Shown piece after piece: positions 1 through 6,500 of a DNA stretch of 7,063 nucleotides. Below the pieces are notes generated by a model, which was given only the letters and a program-made list of their open reading frames with translations, was not told the origin of the DNA and did not search any database. The stretch lies in the NCBI GenBank assembly GCA_030148045.1, contig JASBUE010000104.1, forward strand, positions 1-7,063. The letters are read 5' to 3'. Positions within the stretch are counted from its first letter, which is position 1, and every line of letters begins with the position of its first letter. Source of the stretch: Candidatus Tenderia sp. (GTDB lineage: Bacteria; Pseudomonadota; Gammaproteobacteria; Tenderiales; Tenderiaceae). A program made the translations under genes and the position numbers.

Positions 1-2449
1 CGCCGTCGAGGACGCCGAACTGGCCCGGTATACCCGGCACTCGGTGATCGGCAAACTGCAGGGACGTTACGGTTGCAAGCGCTTCCTGCTCGACGGCCAC
101 CAGACCGCCCTGGAAGACCAGGAGCGCCTTCACTACGAGCCCCACGAACTGAAGCAGTTCGAGCATATCGAATCCGAGTGGCCGCTGTTTTTCACCTATC
201 TGCTGCTGGACGCCCTGTTCCGCCACGATGAACAGACGGCACAGGATTATCGCGAGCGGCTGGAACAGCTGGCCATCGACCAGAACGGTTACCCCCTGCT
301 ACCCGAACTTTTCTATGTGCCGCTGGAATCCATCGAACAGGAGAAGGCCCGGCCCCATACCCAGCCGCGCCTGCCCAATGAAAACCTGCCTTTGGTCTGG
401 GCCCAGAGCCTCTTCTATCTGGGCACCATGATCCAGGACGGCCTGCTGGAGATCACCGACGTCGACCCGCTGCAGCGCCATTTAAGCATCGGTCGCGAGC
501 GCTCCACCTGTGTCCAGATCGCCCTGCTGGCGGAAGACGACACGGTACAGCAGCGACTGCTGGACCAGGGCGTGGTCAGCGAGACCCTGGAACAGGTCGC
601 CCCCATCCAGGTGCGCACCCCCCGAGAGCTGGCCGAAGGACTCTATCTGCTGGGCAAAAACGACAAGCTGCGGCTTACCGGCCGGCCGCCGCGGCGCATC
701 CGCAGCCTGACCACCTCGCAGGTGTTCCAGATCAACGACAAGACGGTGGTGTTTCTGCCCGAATTCCTCAACCAGAGCGACTTTTATCTCAACCACGACA
801 ACAAGCTGCTGGTAGAACAGCTGAAGAGCGAACTCGTCTATCATCAGCACAACTGGGACATCCCCGGACGGCCGCTGATTATTCTCAAGATCACCGCCGC
901 CATGCTGCACCAGGAGGGACAAAACGACCTCATCCAGCTGATCGAACAGCTGCAGCAAGGGGAATTCAACGATATCCCGGTACGCATGGGGCGGCTGGCG
1001 GAACTGATGACCACCGCCGCCAAGAAACGGCTTGCCTACCTGGATGACTATGAGTTCGCCGCGCCACCGCAGACCACCGAGCGCCTGGGCAGCCGGCTGC
1101 TGAAATACGACGCCATGAAAATGCGGCCCATCTCCGCCGACCAGGAGCGGAAGGTGGACCTGGAAACCAGTCCAACGGAGCTGACCGAGCGCCTGCACTA
1201 CGCCGACAACCCCTATCTGCAGATCGCCATCCTGACCCGCCTGGTGGAGCTGGCCGGTTTCGACCATCCCATCATCCTTGTCGAAGATAGCCGGCAGTCG
1301 ACGATCTGCGACCTCATCAAGGAGATCTACGGACGCGCCGTCATGAACCATGTCTGGTCGGTGGTGCGCCAGGCGGCCATCCTGCTGGACAAGCACGACG
1401 CCGGTCTGGAGGACGCCGTCACCGAACTGCTGGCGCGGCAAAAACTGGTCGACCTGGGGCGTTCCTACACCAACCAGGCCCTGGTCACCGAACCCCGCAC
1501 CAGCGCAGAGGTCGTTGCCCTGATCCGTGAATACGGCGGCGACGACCGGCGCCTGCAGGTGCTCTCCGAAGAGGTCCTGATCTCCCTGGGCGCCCTGATC
1601 AAGGCCAAGCCCGAACTCTTCGACCAGATCCTCACCCTGCGCATCTACGACCTGATCACCCTGCTGATCAGCAAGATCGCTCACGAGTATCACATCAACC
1701 AGAGCGAGGCCTTCGAGATCCTGCTGCAGCTGCGGCCCTACGAAATCCAGCAGCAGCTGCGCAGTGTACTCAACAGCATGGGCACCGCCCTGGACCAGGT
1801 CTTCGACCTGGAGACCCTGCACTACTGCGGCATCGACAACGATATCAAGCGGGTGGTATTCCGCAAAAAAGAAGACCCGGAGGCCTACGGTGGTTATCGG
1901 AACTGGCGCGCCTGGCGCGAACATCACGGCGTGCTGACGCGCATGCCCGACAGTTTCTATGTGGGCGTCTGGAACGTGCTCGGCGGCTGTCCCGGCATCG
2001 TCATCGGCGACCGCTACGAACGCAGCAATTATCTCAATGCCGAGCTGCGCGCCGCCACCACCGCCAACGAGCAGAACTTCGCCCTGGTGGTGGCGCAGCT
2101 GCTGAACAAGATCCACGCCCCGGAATACCGCCATCTCGCCATCGAGGCGCTGACCACCCTGGCCGCCGTGTTCCGCGCCAATCCCGATCTCAAAATCAAC
2201 GAAGAGATCATCCTGGACGTCGTCATCGGCCATGCCGTGCGCCAGGCCTGGCTGGAGCGGCACCCGGAAGATCAGCCCACCTACAAACAGCACAAGGCCC
2301 GGGCCTGGGAGGCGTTTTACCTGATACCGCCGCATGAAGCGGCCACGGCGCTGATGGACGCCTTCATCTTTTTGCTCAGCCCCGACAACGCCAGCCCGGA
2401 TTTATCACCCCCGTTCGCCGCGAGGGCGGCCAGAGCAGATCGGGGGTGA
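1..2449 (+). CDS. GH15-related protein, bacterial homologue of phosphorylase kinase alpha/beta subunit (5' partial)
   Basis: The frame is open from the left edge (first complete codon at base 2) to TGA at 2447-2449, so the start is missing and about 815 residues are visible. From memory of the family, conserved blocks match eukaryotic phosphorylase kinase alpha/beta in the same order: GRYGCKRFLLDG (from about nt 62), RLHYEPHELKQFEHIESEWP (about nt 125-184), PELFYVP, WAQSLFYLG, DPLQRHLS, LTGRPPRRI, and a C-terminal block with MPDSFYVGVWNVL and PEYRHLAIEAL (about nt 1945-2160). In eukaryotes these subunits regulate the kinase gamma subunit; bacterial members are usually labelled glycoside hydrolase family 15. 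The first half of the (alpha/alpha)6 barrel lies outside the window, so catalytic competence cannot be judged. No kinase domain and no C-terminal prenylation box are present. No signal peptide can be assessed. The last 17 or so codons lie in a palindrome and look like a recent extension. The family is confident; the function is inference. Confidence 0.85.
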   Translation, partial: AVEDAELARYTRHSVIGKLQGRYGCKRFLLDGHQTALEDQERLHYEPHELKQFEHIESEWPLFFTYLLLDALFRHDEQTAQDYRERLEQLAIDQNGYPLLPELFYVPLESIEQEKARPHTQPRLPNENLPLVWAQSLFYLGTMIQDGLLEITDVDPLQRHLSIGRERSTCVQIALLAEDDTVQQRLLDQGVVSETLEQVAPIQVRTPRELAEGLYLLGKNDKLRLTGRPPRRIRSLTTSQVFQINDKTVVFLPEFLNQSDFYLNHDNKLLVEQLKSELVYHQHNWDIPGRPLIILKITAAMLHQEGQNDLIQLIEQLQQGEFNDIPVRMGRLAELMTTAAKKRLAYLDDYEFAAPPQTTERLGSRLLKYDAMKMRPISADQERKVDLETSPTELTERLHYADNPYLQIAILTRLVELAGFDHPIILVEDSRQSTICDLIKEIYGRAVMNHVWSVVRQAAILLDKHDAGLEDAVTELLARQKLVDLGRSYTNQALVTEPRTSAEVVALIREYGGDDRRLQVLSEEVLISLGALIKAKPELFDQILTLRIYDLITLLISKIAHEYHINQSEAFEILLQLRPYEIQQQLRSVLNSMGTALDQVFDLETLHYCGIDNDIKRVVFRKKEDPEAYGGYRNWRAWREHHGVLTRMPDSFYVGVWNVLGGCPGIVIGDRYERSNYLNAELRAATTANEQNFALVVAQLLNKIHAPEYRHLAIEALTTLAAVFRANPDLKINEEIILDVVIGHAVRQAWLERHPEDQPTYKQHKARAWEAFYLIPPHEAATALMDAFIFLLSPDNASPDLSPPFAARAARADRG

Positions 2450-2458
2450 GAAATCCGG
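2396..2458. repeat. Long imperfect palindrome overlapping the stop codon of the GH15/PhK-like gene
   Basis: Arms 2396-2413 and 2441-2458 are reverse complements over 18 bp with one mismatch (A2404 opposite G2450). The 27-base loop holds a second stem, GCCGC (2417-2421) with GCGGC (2426-2430), closing a GAGG tetraloop. The stop TGA at 2447-2449 lies in the right arm, so the palindrome encodes the protein's C-terminus. No T-run follows the stem, so this is not a canonical intrinsic terminator. It could act as an mRNA 3' stabiliser or a rho-dependent end, or be a REP-like dispersed element. Copy number cannot be seen from one window. Confidence 0.75.
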
Positions 2459-2526
2459 ACTGGGGGCCATACCACAATTTTCAGAGGAATTAGCCAGTTA
2501 AGTAAGAAATTTAGCCTGGGGCCGTG

Positions 2527-2555
2527 TTGACCTTTGAGCATCTTGCCAGTAATAT
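2527..2555 (+). promoter_or_regulatory. Sigma70-type promoter of tRNA-Asn
   Basis: TTGACC (2527-2532) and TAATAT (2550-2555) are separated by exactly 17 bases, each with five of six consensus bases. Initiation is expected near 2561-2563, about 17 nt before the mature tRNA. The stretch after the -10 box (ACGGCCCTC) is GC-rich, as in stable-RNA promoters under stringent control. The region 2475-2516 upstream is AT-rich and could act as an UP element; these last two points are inference. Confidence 0.75.
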
Positions 2556-2578
2556 ACGGCCCTCAATTCAAGCACTAT

Positions 2579-2654
<76 letters not shown>

Positions 2655-2669
2655 TCCTTGCCAAATGAC

Positions 2670-2697
2670 AAAACCGCCTTTCCGGCGGTTTTTCTGT
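2670..2697 (+). terminator. Intrinsic terminator of tRNA-Asn
   Basis: AAAACCGCC (2670-2678) pairs with GGCGGTTTT (2684-2692) around a TTTCC loop, giving a 9-bp stem with a GC-rich top. It runs into TTTTT (2689-2693) and a further T-rich stretch. It lies 15 nt after the tRNA CCA end and before the next gene, so it ends the tRNA transcript. A-tract symmetry means it may also stop transcription coming from the right, although no gene on that strand clearly needs it. Confidence 0.88.
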
Positions 2698-2744
2698 TTT
2701 CCCCTGGTCAATTCCACGCCAGCCTGCATGTTAAGATAGCTCTC

Positions 2745-3290
2745 ATGAGCAAACACCCCGACAGCGACGCCGATGACCAGACACTGTTTCGCCAAGCCAT
2801 GGCGGGGGTACGCCGGCTCGACAGTGACCGCGCCCCGCCGCAGCGGCCGCAGCCGGCGCCCCAGCCGCGCCAGACCGAGGCGGATGAGGCCCGCGTGCTG
2901 GTGGACATGCTGTCGGATGACTTCGATCCCATCGATGAAGCCACGGGCGCAGAGTTGCTGTTCGCCCGCCCCGGCATTCAGAAGCAGCTGCTGCGCAAGC
3001 TGAGACAGGGCAAATTCGCCATCGAGGCGGAACTGGACCTGCACGGCCTGCGGGTGGCACAGGCGCGTCAGCGGCTGATCCTGTTTCTCAACCAGAGTCG
3101 CGACCGCGGCGACCGCTTCGTGCGCATCATCCACGGCAAGGGACTGGGGTCGCACCAGAAACAGCCGGTGCTGAAGGGCAAGACCAAGCGCTGGCTGCAA
3201 CAGCGCGACGAGGTGCTGGCGTTCTGTTCGGCCCGGCCGGTGGACGGCGGCACCGGCGCGATCTACGTGCTACTCAAACGGCGCCAGTGA
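2745..3290 (+). CDS. Smr-domain endonuclease, SmrA-like
   Basis: Encodes 181 residues, close to E. coli SmrA (YdaL) and SmrB. The N-terminal block DQTLFRQAMAGVRRL (residues 11-25) is typical of the SmrA/SmrB group, followed by a proline-rich linker (about 31-42). The Smr domain covers about 85-180, with DLHGL at 98-102, IIHGKG at 128-133 and a GG(T)GAIYVLL strand at 168-177. DLHGL and HGKG are the conserved nuclease motifs of the family. SmrB cleaves mRNA at collided ribosomes. The C-terminal FCSARPVDGGTGAIYV pattern is nearer SmrA, whose role is less defined, so no symbol is given. ATG 2745 is chosen because the in-frame TTG at 2658 starts at the tRNA end and would translate the terminator. 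No clear Shine-Dalgarno is seen; a TAAGAT (2732-2737) seven bases upstream hints at a leaderless mRNA, weakly. Confidence 0.9.
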   Translation: MSKHPDSDADDQTLFRQAMAGVRRLDSDRAPPQRPQPAPQPRQTEADEARVLVDMLSDDFDPIDEATGAELLFARPGIQKQLLRKLRQGKFAIEAELDLHGLRVAQARQRLILFLNQSRDRGDRFVRIIHGKGLGSHQKQPVLKGKTKRWLQQRDEVLAFCSARPVDGGTGAIYVLLKRRQ

Positions 3291-3292
3291 AA

Positions 3293-4768
3293 TCAATAAT
3301 AATAGCCCAATCCAAGCTGCAAATAATTGTCGTTACGCAACAAATAGCTGATGTCGTCCGGCTCCACCGCATGAAGACCGCGATATTCCAGCGTCAAACG
3401 CCAGCTCTGCCCCAGGCGGCGGCTGGCTTCCACGAGGGAACTGATGGCGGTGCCGTCGCGATCGTAGATCGCGCCCATCAAGATCTCGCTGCTCTGCATG
3501 TCATTGAGGACCCAGCGCAGCCCGACCATGATGTCGTCCTCGAAGGGCTGGGGGGACTGTTCACCGCGTTCATCGTAGAGGTATTCGACGAGAAAGCCGA
3601 GATCAATGGCGCTGCGGAAGACGCCGACGCGGGTATATTCAAAACCGGCCACCGCTTCGGCATAACGCTCGTCCAGCTCCTCGGTGGAGGTGGCCTCCAG
3701 TTTCCACAACCACTCCCCCATGATGGCCTGTAGGGTCAGGCCGGTCTGCCCGATCAGGTTGTAACGCGGGATCAGTACCGGCTGGCCGGTGGCGTTCAAT
3801 CCGGGGACGAAGCGCGGATCGCGGCTGGTGCCGGAGAAGTGGGACAGACCGATATCCCAGTCGCCGATGTAATGGGACCAACGGATGGCCCAGTCCAGGT
3901 GCTCATCCCTATCCGGCGATTCATAAATGGCCTCCTGCTCCGTATCCACCACCAACGGCCCGCGCAGGCGCCCTGCCTCACCGGGAAAGGTACGCTCGCG
4001 AAACAAGGGCAGGGCGAACAATTCCAGCGTGCCCCAGCCGGTGAACCAGCTCAGGTTGGCCATGGGCTGACCCAGCTTGTCTTCCTCGTCGAGGTTTTCC
4101 ACCAGATCCACCTGGTTGATCACATCGACCAGATGGCGCGACTCGGTCACGCCCCAGAACACCTTGCCCACGCCCAGGCGCAGTTCCCAGTCGTCCCAGG
4201 CATTGAGCCACATCAACTCCCGGATATCGGCATGGTTGCGCCGCTCGTCCTCGTCACCGGCGCGCACGAAGGGCACGAAGGTCAGGCTGCTGCGGCGGTC
4301 ATTCCAGCTCACATGAAACTCGGGCTGAAACGCCAGCGAGGCGGTGGCGCCATGCTGTTCGCTGCCGTAGAGCGGCGCGTCGCTGAACTGGCGCACCTCA
4401 CCGATCAGCCAACCGGAATAGCTGGTCCTGAAGGTGGATGGCTTGGGCGGTTCCGGCCCGGCCGGTGCCGGATAACGCTTGACGACCGACGGCCAGCCCC
4501 TATCAATGAGGCGGTTCTTGTCGTGGATGAGAGCCTCGCCGGCACGCTCATACGGTCCTACCAGGACCACGTAGAGGGGCTGGCCGATTACTTCCACTTT
4601 GCGCTGCGCAACCTTGAAGCCGAAGGACTCGATCTGCTGGCGGATCTCGGTGGCCGTGGCGATTTCGGAAAAGACGCCGATCTGCAGGTAGAAGCTCTCC
4701 GCCGCCTGCACCGGCAAAACAGCCAGGCAGAGCACCACACCCAGGATCAGCCGGGGAAAACGAGACAT
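3293..4768 (-). CDS. Outer-membrane beta-barrel protein with N-terminal SPOR domain
   Basis: Encodes 491 residues. Residues 1-23 form a signal peptide (hydrophobic core from about 7, VQAA near the cleavage site). Residues 25-98 read as a SPOR domain (SFYLQIGVFSE start, QPLYVVLVGPY core), a fold that binds denuded peptidoglycan. A Pro-rich linker (about 101-111) leads to a long region of alternating polar and aromatic residues with many short strands and acidic loops. It ends in LGLGYYY, fitting the C-terminal aromatic signal read by the BAM machinery. I cannot name the barrel family; it resembles porin-like proteins found beside MMPL exporters. ATG 4768 is preferred over TTG 4774 because AGGA lies 8 nt upstream of the ATG but only 2 nt from the TTG. 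The gene starts 21 nt after the LolA-like stop and is probably co-transcribed. It converges on the Smr gene with two bases between stop codons and no terminator between. Confidence 0.85.
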   Translation of the reverse strand: MSRFPRLILGVVLCLAVLPVQAAESFYLQIGVFSEIATATEIRQQIESFGFKVAQRKVEVIGQPLYVVLVGPYERAGEALIHDKNRLIDRGWPSVVKRYPAPAGPEPPKPSTFRTSYSGWLIGEVRQFSDAPLYGSEQHGATASLAFQPEFHVSWNDRRSSLTFVPFVRAGDEDERRNHADIRELMWLNAWDDWELRLGVGKVFWGVTESRHLVDVINQVDLVENLDEEDKLGQPMANLSWFTGWGTLELFALPLFRERTFPGEAGRLRGPLVVDTEQEAIYESPDRDEHLDWAIRWSHYIGDWDIGLSHFSGTSRDPRFVPGLNATGQPVLIPRYNLIGQTGLTLQAIMGEWLWKLEATSTEELDERYAEAVAGFEYTRVGVFRSAIDLGFLVEYLYDERGEQSPQPFEDDIMVGLRWVLNDMQSSEILMGAIYDRDGTAISSLVEASRRLGQSWRLTLEYRGLHAVEPDDISYLLRNDNYLQLGLGYYY

Positions 4769-4789
4769 GCCCAATATCCTGCCCCCGGC

Positions 4790-5590
4790 TCAGCGCATGC
4801 GTCTCAGGTCATTCACCTCGAAATCATCTTCCGTCAGAGCGGTGCGGAAGCGATAGTTGTTCCAGACAATGCGGGTCGTCTTGCCGGTCTGATGATTTTC
4901 CATGAACATCTCGCTGGGGCGCCAGTGGTTCTCGAGGTATTTCTGGTAACCGATAAAGGTCAAGGTCTTGAGCAGGGCGTTCTTGCGGTCGTAGTAGACC
5001 GTCTTCTGCGAACGATATTCCTCCTTGTCGATCCAGGTCACCTGTCGGGTGTAACCGGAATACTCGTCCACCGGATAGCGCTCCACCACGAAGCATTCCA
5101 GATTACCACAGGCCTCGTCGCGCAGATATTTGTAGGTGTACTTCTCCACCTCCTGCGAACCGATATCCTCATAGGCGAATTCACTGCCCATGTAAGGGCC
5201 GGACTGGTTGCGCGAGGCAATGCGCTTGACCCGCTTCAGGGCCGGCAGGTAGAGCCACTGGTCGTCCGGCTCCACCTTATGCGAATAGGTCAGCATGGCG
5301 GTACCCTTGACATCGGCCGGCTCATCGAAGATGGAGAGGCTCTTGTCGCCGTCGCCCGCCACCTCCAGGGTCCAGACGCGCACCTGGCGCCGGCTTTCGG
5401 CGCCCTGGGCGTTCCTGAGGATCATCTCCATCTCGGCCTTGAAATCATCAAAGCCGTTAGCGCGCCTGTCCGCCTCCTCGGCGATTTCCAAACCGCGCTC
5501 CTCGGCCGTCTGGGCCAGCACTTGCAACGGTACCAGCAAGCTTCCCAGCAATACAGCAATCACAGTCCTTTTATTGAGCATAGGCAACAC
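4790..5590 (-). CDS. Periplasmic outer membrane lipoprotein-sorting protein (LolA-like, PF17131 type)
   Basis: Encodes 266 residues from GTG 5590. A signal peptide covers about residues 1-26 (LNKRTVIAVLLGSLLVPLQ, cleaved after VLA). The mature part carries the hallmarks of the LolA-like family found beside MMPL exporters: WLYLPALKRVKRI followed by GPYMGSEFAYEDI, then VTWIDKEEY and a basic C-terminus. LolA-fold proteins shield lipid or lipoprotein acyl chains in a half-barrel; the cargo here is unknown. Two cysteines (ACGNLECF) could form a periplasmic disulfide. AAGGAG (5602-5597) sits 6 nt before GTG 5590, 9 nt before TTG 5587 and 15 nt before ATG 5581, so GTG is chosen. ATG 5581 gives a normal signal peptide too and may be what annotators prefer. 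The start overlaps the tail of the upstream exporter gene, suggesting translational coupling. It appears intact although the exporter is not. Confidence 0.9.
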   Translation of the reverse strand: MLPMLNKRTVIAVLLGSLLVPLQVLAQTAEERGLEIAEEADRRANGFDDFKAEMEMILRNAQGAESRRQVRVWTLEVAGDGDKSLSIFDEPADVKGTAMLTYSHKVEPDDQWLYLPALKRVKRIASRNQSGPYMGSEFAYEDIGSQEVEKYTYKYLRDEACGNLECFVVERYPVDEYSGYTRQVTWIDKEEYRSQKTVYYDRKNALLKTLTFIGYQKYLENHWRPSEMFMENHQTGKTTRIVWNNYRFRTALTEDDFEVNDLRRMR

Positions 5591-6314
5591 CGGAATCTCC
5601 TTGATCTTTCGCGTTATCAAATTTCATTAACAGGGGTGGCAGTAATAGGAAATCGGCAACCAGCGCCAAACCAATAGTCAGGGCGGTTAGCAAGCCCATA
5701 CCGGTCCACATTGATCTGATTGTTCAGATCCAGGCCGTAGGGCAGCGACATCTCGTACAACAGCAGATACTGTGCCGCCAGATCGCGCCGGTCGGGGATA
5801 CGGTACCAGGCCGGTTCATCGTTATGCATATTTTTGTTGATGCGTTTCATGACATCCGTGAAGGTGCCGACGTGCTTGACATTGGGCTGGCTGCGATACC
5901 ACTCGGCAAAGGCGTCCAGGGTTTCCAGATATTCAGGGGCGCCGATCCCGCCGCTTGCGCCGGCGGGCACCGAGTAACTGATGTGGTACATGCCGGTGAG
6001 ATGGTCGGTAGTGTAGTCAGTATCGAGGCGAAACTGGATCGATTCATCAAAATACTTCACAAATTCGTCATTCAACTCGTTGTTGGGAACAAACGCAACC
6101 AGGAATACCACCACGCCCAGCATACCCCACAGCAGGGGCGTCCGTTTTTCGACTACGAAGCCCCCAGGTGTTCCATCATGGCCCAACCGCCGCCGCTCCT
6201 GGCCTTCGGCCGCCGCAGCGGCAGAATCATCAGCAGGGCCGGCGGCGGCGAACACCCAAGCCAGGGTCAAGGCCAGCACCAGCGCATCAACGCCGCCACG
6301 TAACCTTCCACCAC
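5571..6314 (-). pseudogene. MMPL/RND family exporter, internally deleted and frameshifted remnant
   Basis: Pieces of a membrane exporter that is normally roughly 750-800 residues are compressed into about 740 bp. In order: VEGYVAALMRW (6308-6276), resembling the N-terminus; ALTLAWVFAAAG, resembling TM1, in another frame; ALLMILPLRRP to MMEHLG (6240-6162), resembling the end of TM6, back in the first frame. Then comes a clear block, GFVVEKRTPLLWGMLGVVVF (TM7), through ELNDEFVKYFDESIQFRLDT to LPYGLDLNNQINVD (ends 5704). Last is MGLLTALTIGLAL...LLPPLLMKF (5699) to AYAQ and TAA at 5573-5571, the final TM helix and tail, again shifted. TM1-TM6 are mostly missing, as are half of loop 2 and TM8-TM11. 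The longest open frame (6279-5617) would give 220 residues with garbled ends, unlikely to transport anything. The start is uncertain (GTG 6314, AAGGAG 11 nt upstream). The tail overlaps the LolA-like start. Segment assignment rests on remembered family layout. Confidence 0.85.
5597..5602 (-). promoter_or_regulatory. Ribosome binding site that decides the LolA-like start
   Basis: Minus-strand AAGGAG, a perfect Shine-Dalgarno core, lies 6 nt from GTG 5590. It sits inside the surviving C-terminal codons of the exporter remnant. Ribosomes reading the middle part of the broken exporter stop at TGA 5619-5617, 14 nt before this site, so coupled re-initiation may survive the damage. Confidence 0.6.
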
Positions 6315-6500
6315 TACCTGCAACACTCCTTCGTCACCCGCTTAACTATCGGTGTTGTTGTTCTATTCTGAAACCAGCAACAACTGTCACGCCATACCGA
6401 CACATCCCTGGAAAAGGTCCCCAAGATGCGCAAATCACACGCAAATGTGAGAAAATGCGCCCTCCTCGAAACCGACCATTGTAAACACAAATAGTCAACC
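6315..6500. other. Divergent intergenic region between the exporter remnant and mfd
   Basis: This 186-bp stretch should hold promoters for both directions. On the plus strand TTAACT (6342-6347) and TATTCT (6364-6369), 16 bases apart, are a modest sigma70 candidate for mfd that would leave a leader of about 125 nt. No convincing promoter was found for the minus strand. A nested inverted repeat lies at 6428-6460. AAGGAG (minus strand, 6331-6326) may be the old exporter ribosome binding site. Confidence 0.4.
6428..6460. repeat. Nested inverted repeat upstream of mfd
   Basis: The outer arms GCGCA (6428-6432) and TGCGC (6456-6460) enclose the inner arms TCACA (6435-6439) and TGTGA (6446-6450) around CGCAAA. 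Both pairs are perfect but only 5 bp. The inner pair has the half-sites of a CRP site in the wrong order, so it is not a CRP site. It could be a two-tier hairpin in the mfd leader, an operator, or chance in an AT-richer stretch. Confidence 0.4.

Noticed and set aside
482..2335. 617-codon open frame on the minus strand opposite the GH15/PhK-like gene
   Set aside because: Its translation is low-complexity (many V, G, Q, D, L) with no family motif, and the plus-strand frame is clearly the conserved protein. It is the usual antisense shadow of GC-rich codons.
2658..2744. Upstream TTG start for the Smr gene
   Set aside because: It begins at the tRNA 3' end and its codons would be the tRNA terminator; ATG 2745 gives the normal family length and N-terminus.
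3839..5677. 612-codon open frame on the plus strand opposite the barrel and LolA-like genes
   Set aside because: The minus-strand frames carry signal peptides, SPOR and LolA-like motifs and ribosome binding sites. The plus-strand product is rich in H, Q, G and L with no recognisable domain.
5617..6279. Intact small 220-residue membrane protein
   Set aside because: Its ends are frame-shifted readings of exporter segments (AGPADDSAAAAAEG and the last 28 residues), while the family-like sequence continues in other frames on both sides.
6435..6450. CRP-type operator
   Set aside because: The half-sites are in reverse order (TCACA-N6-TGTGA rather than TGTGA-N6-TCACA).
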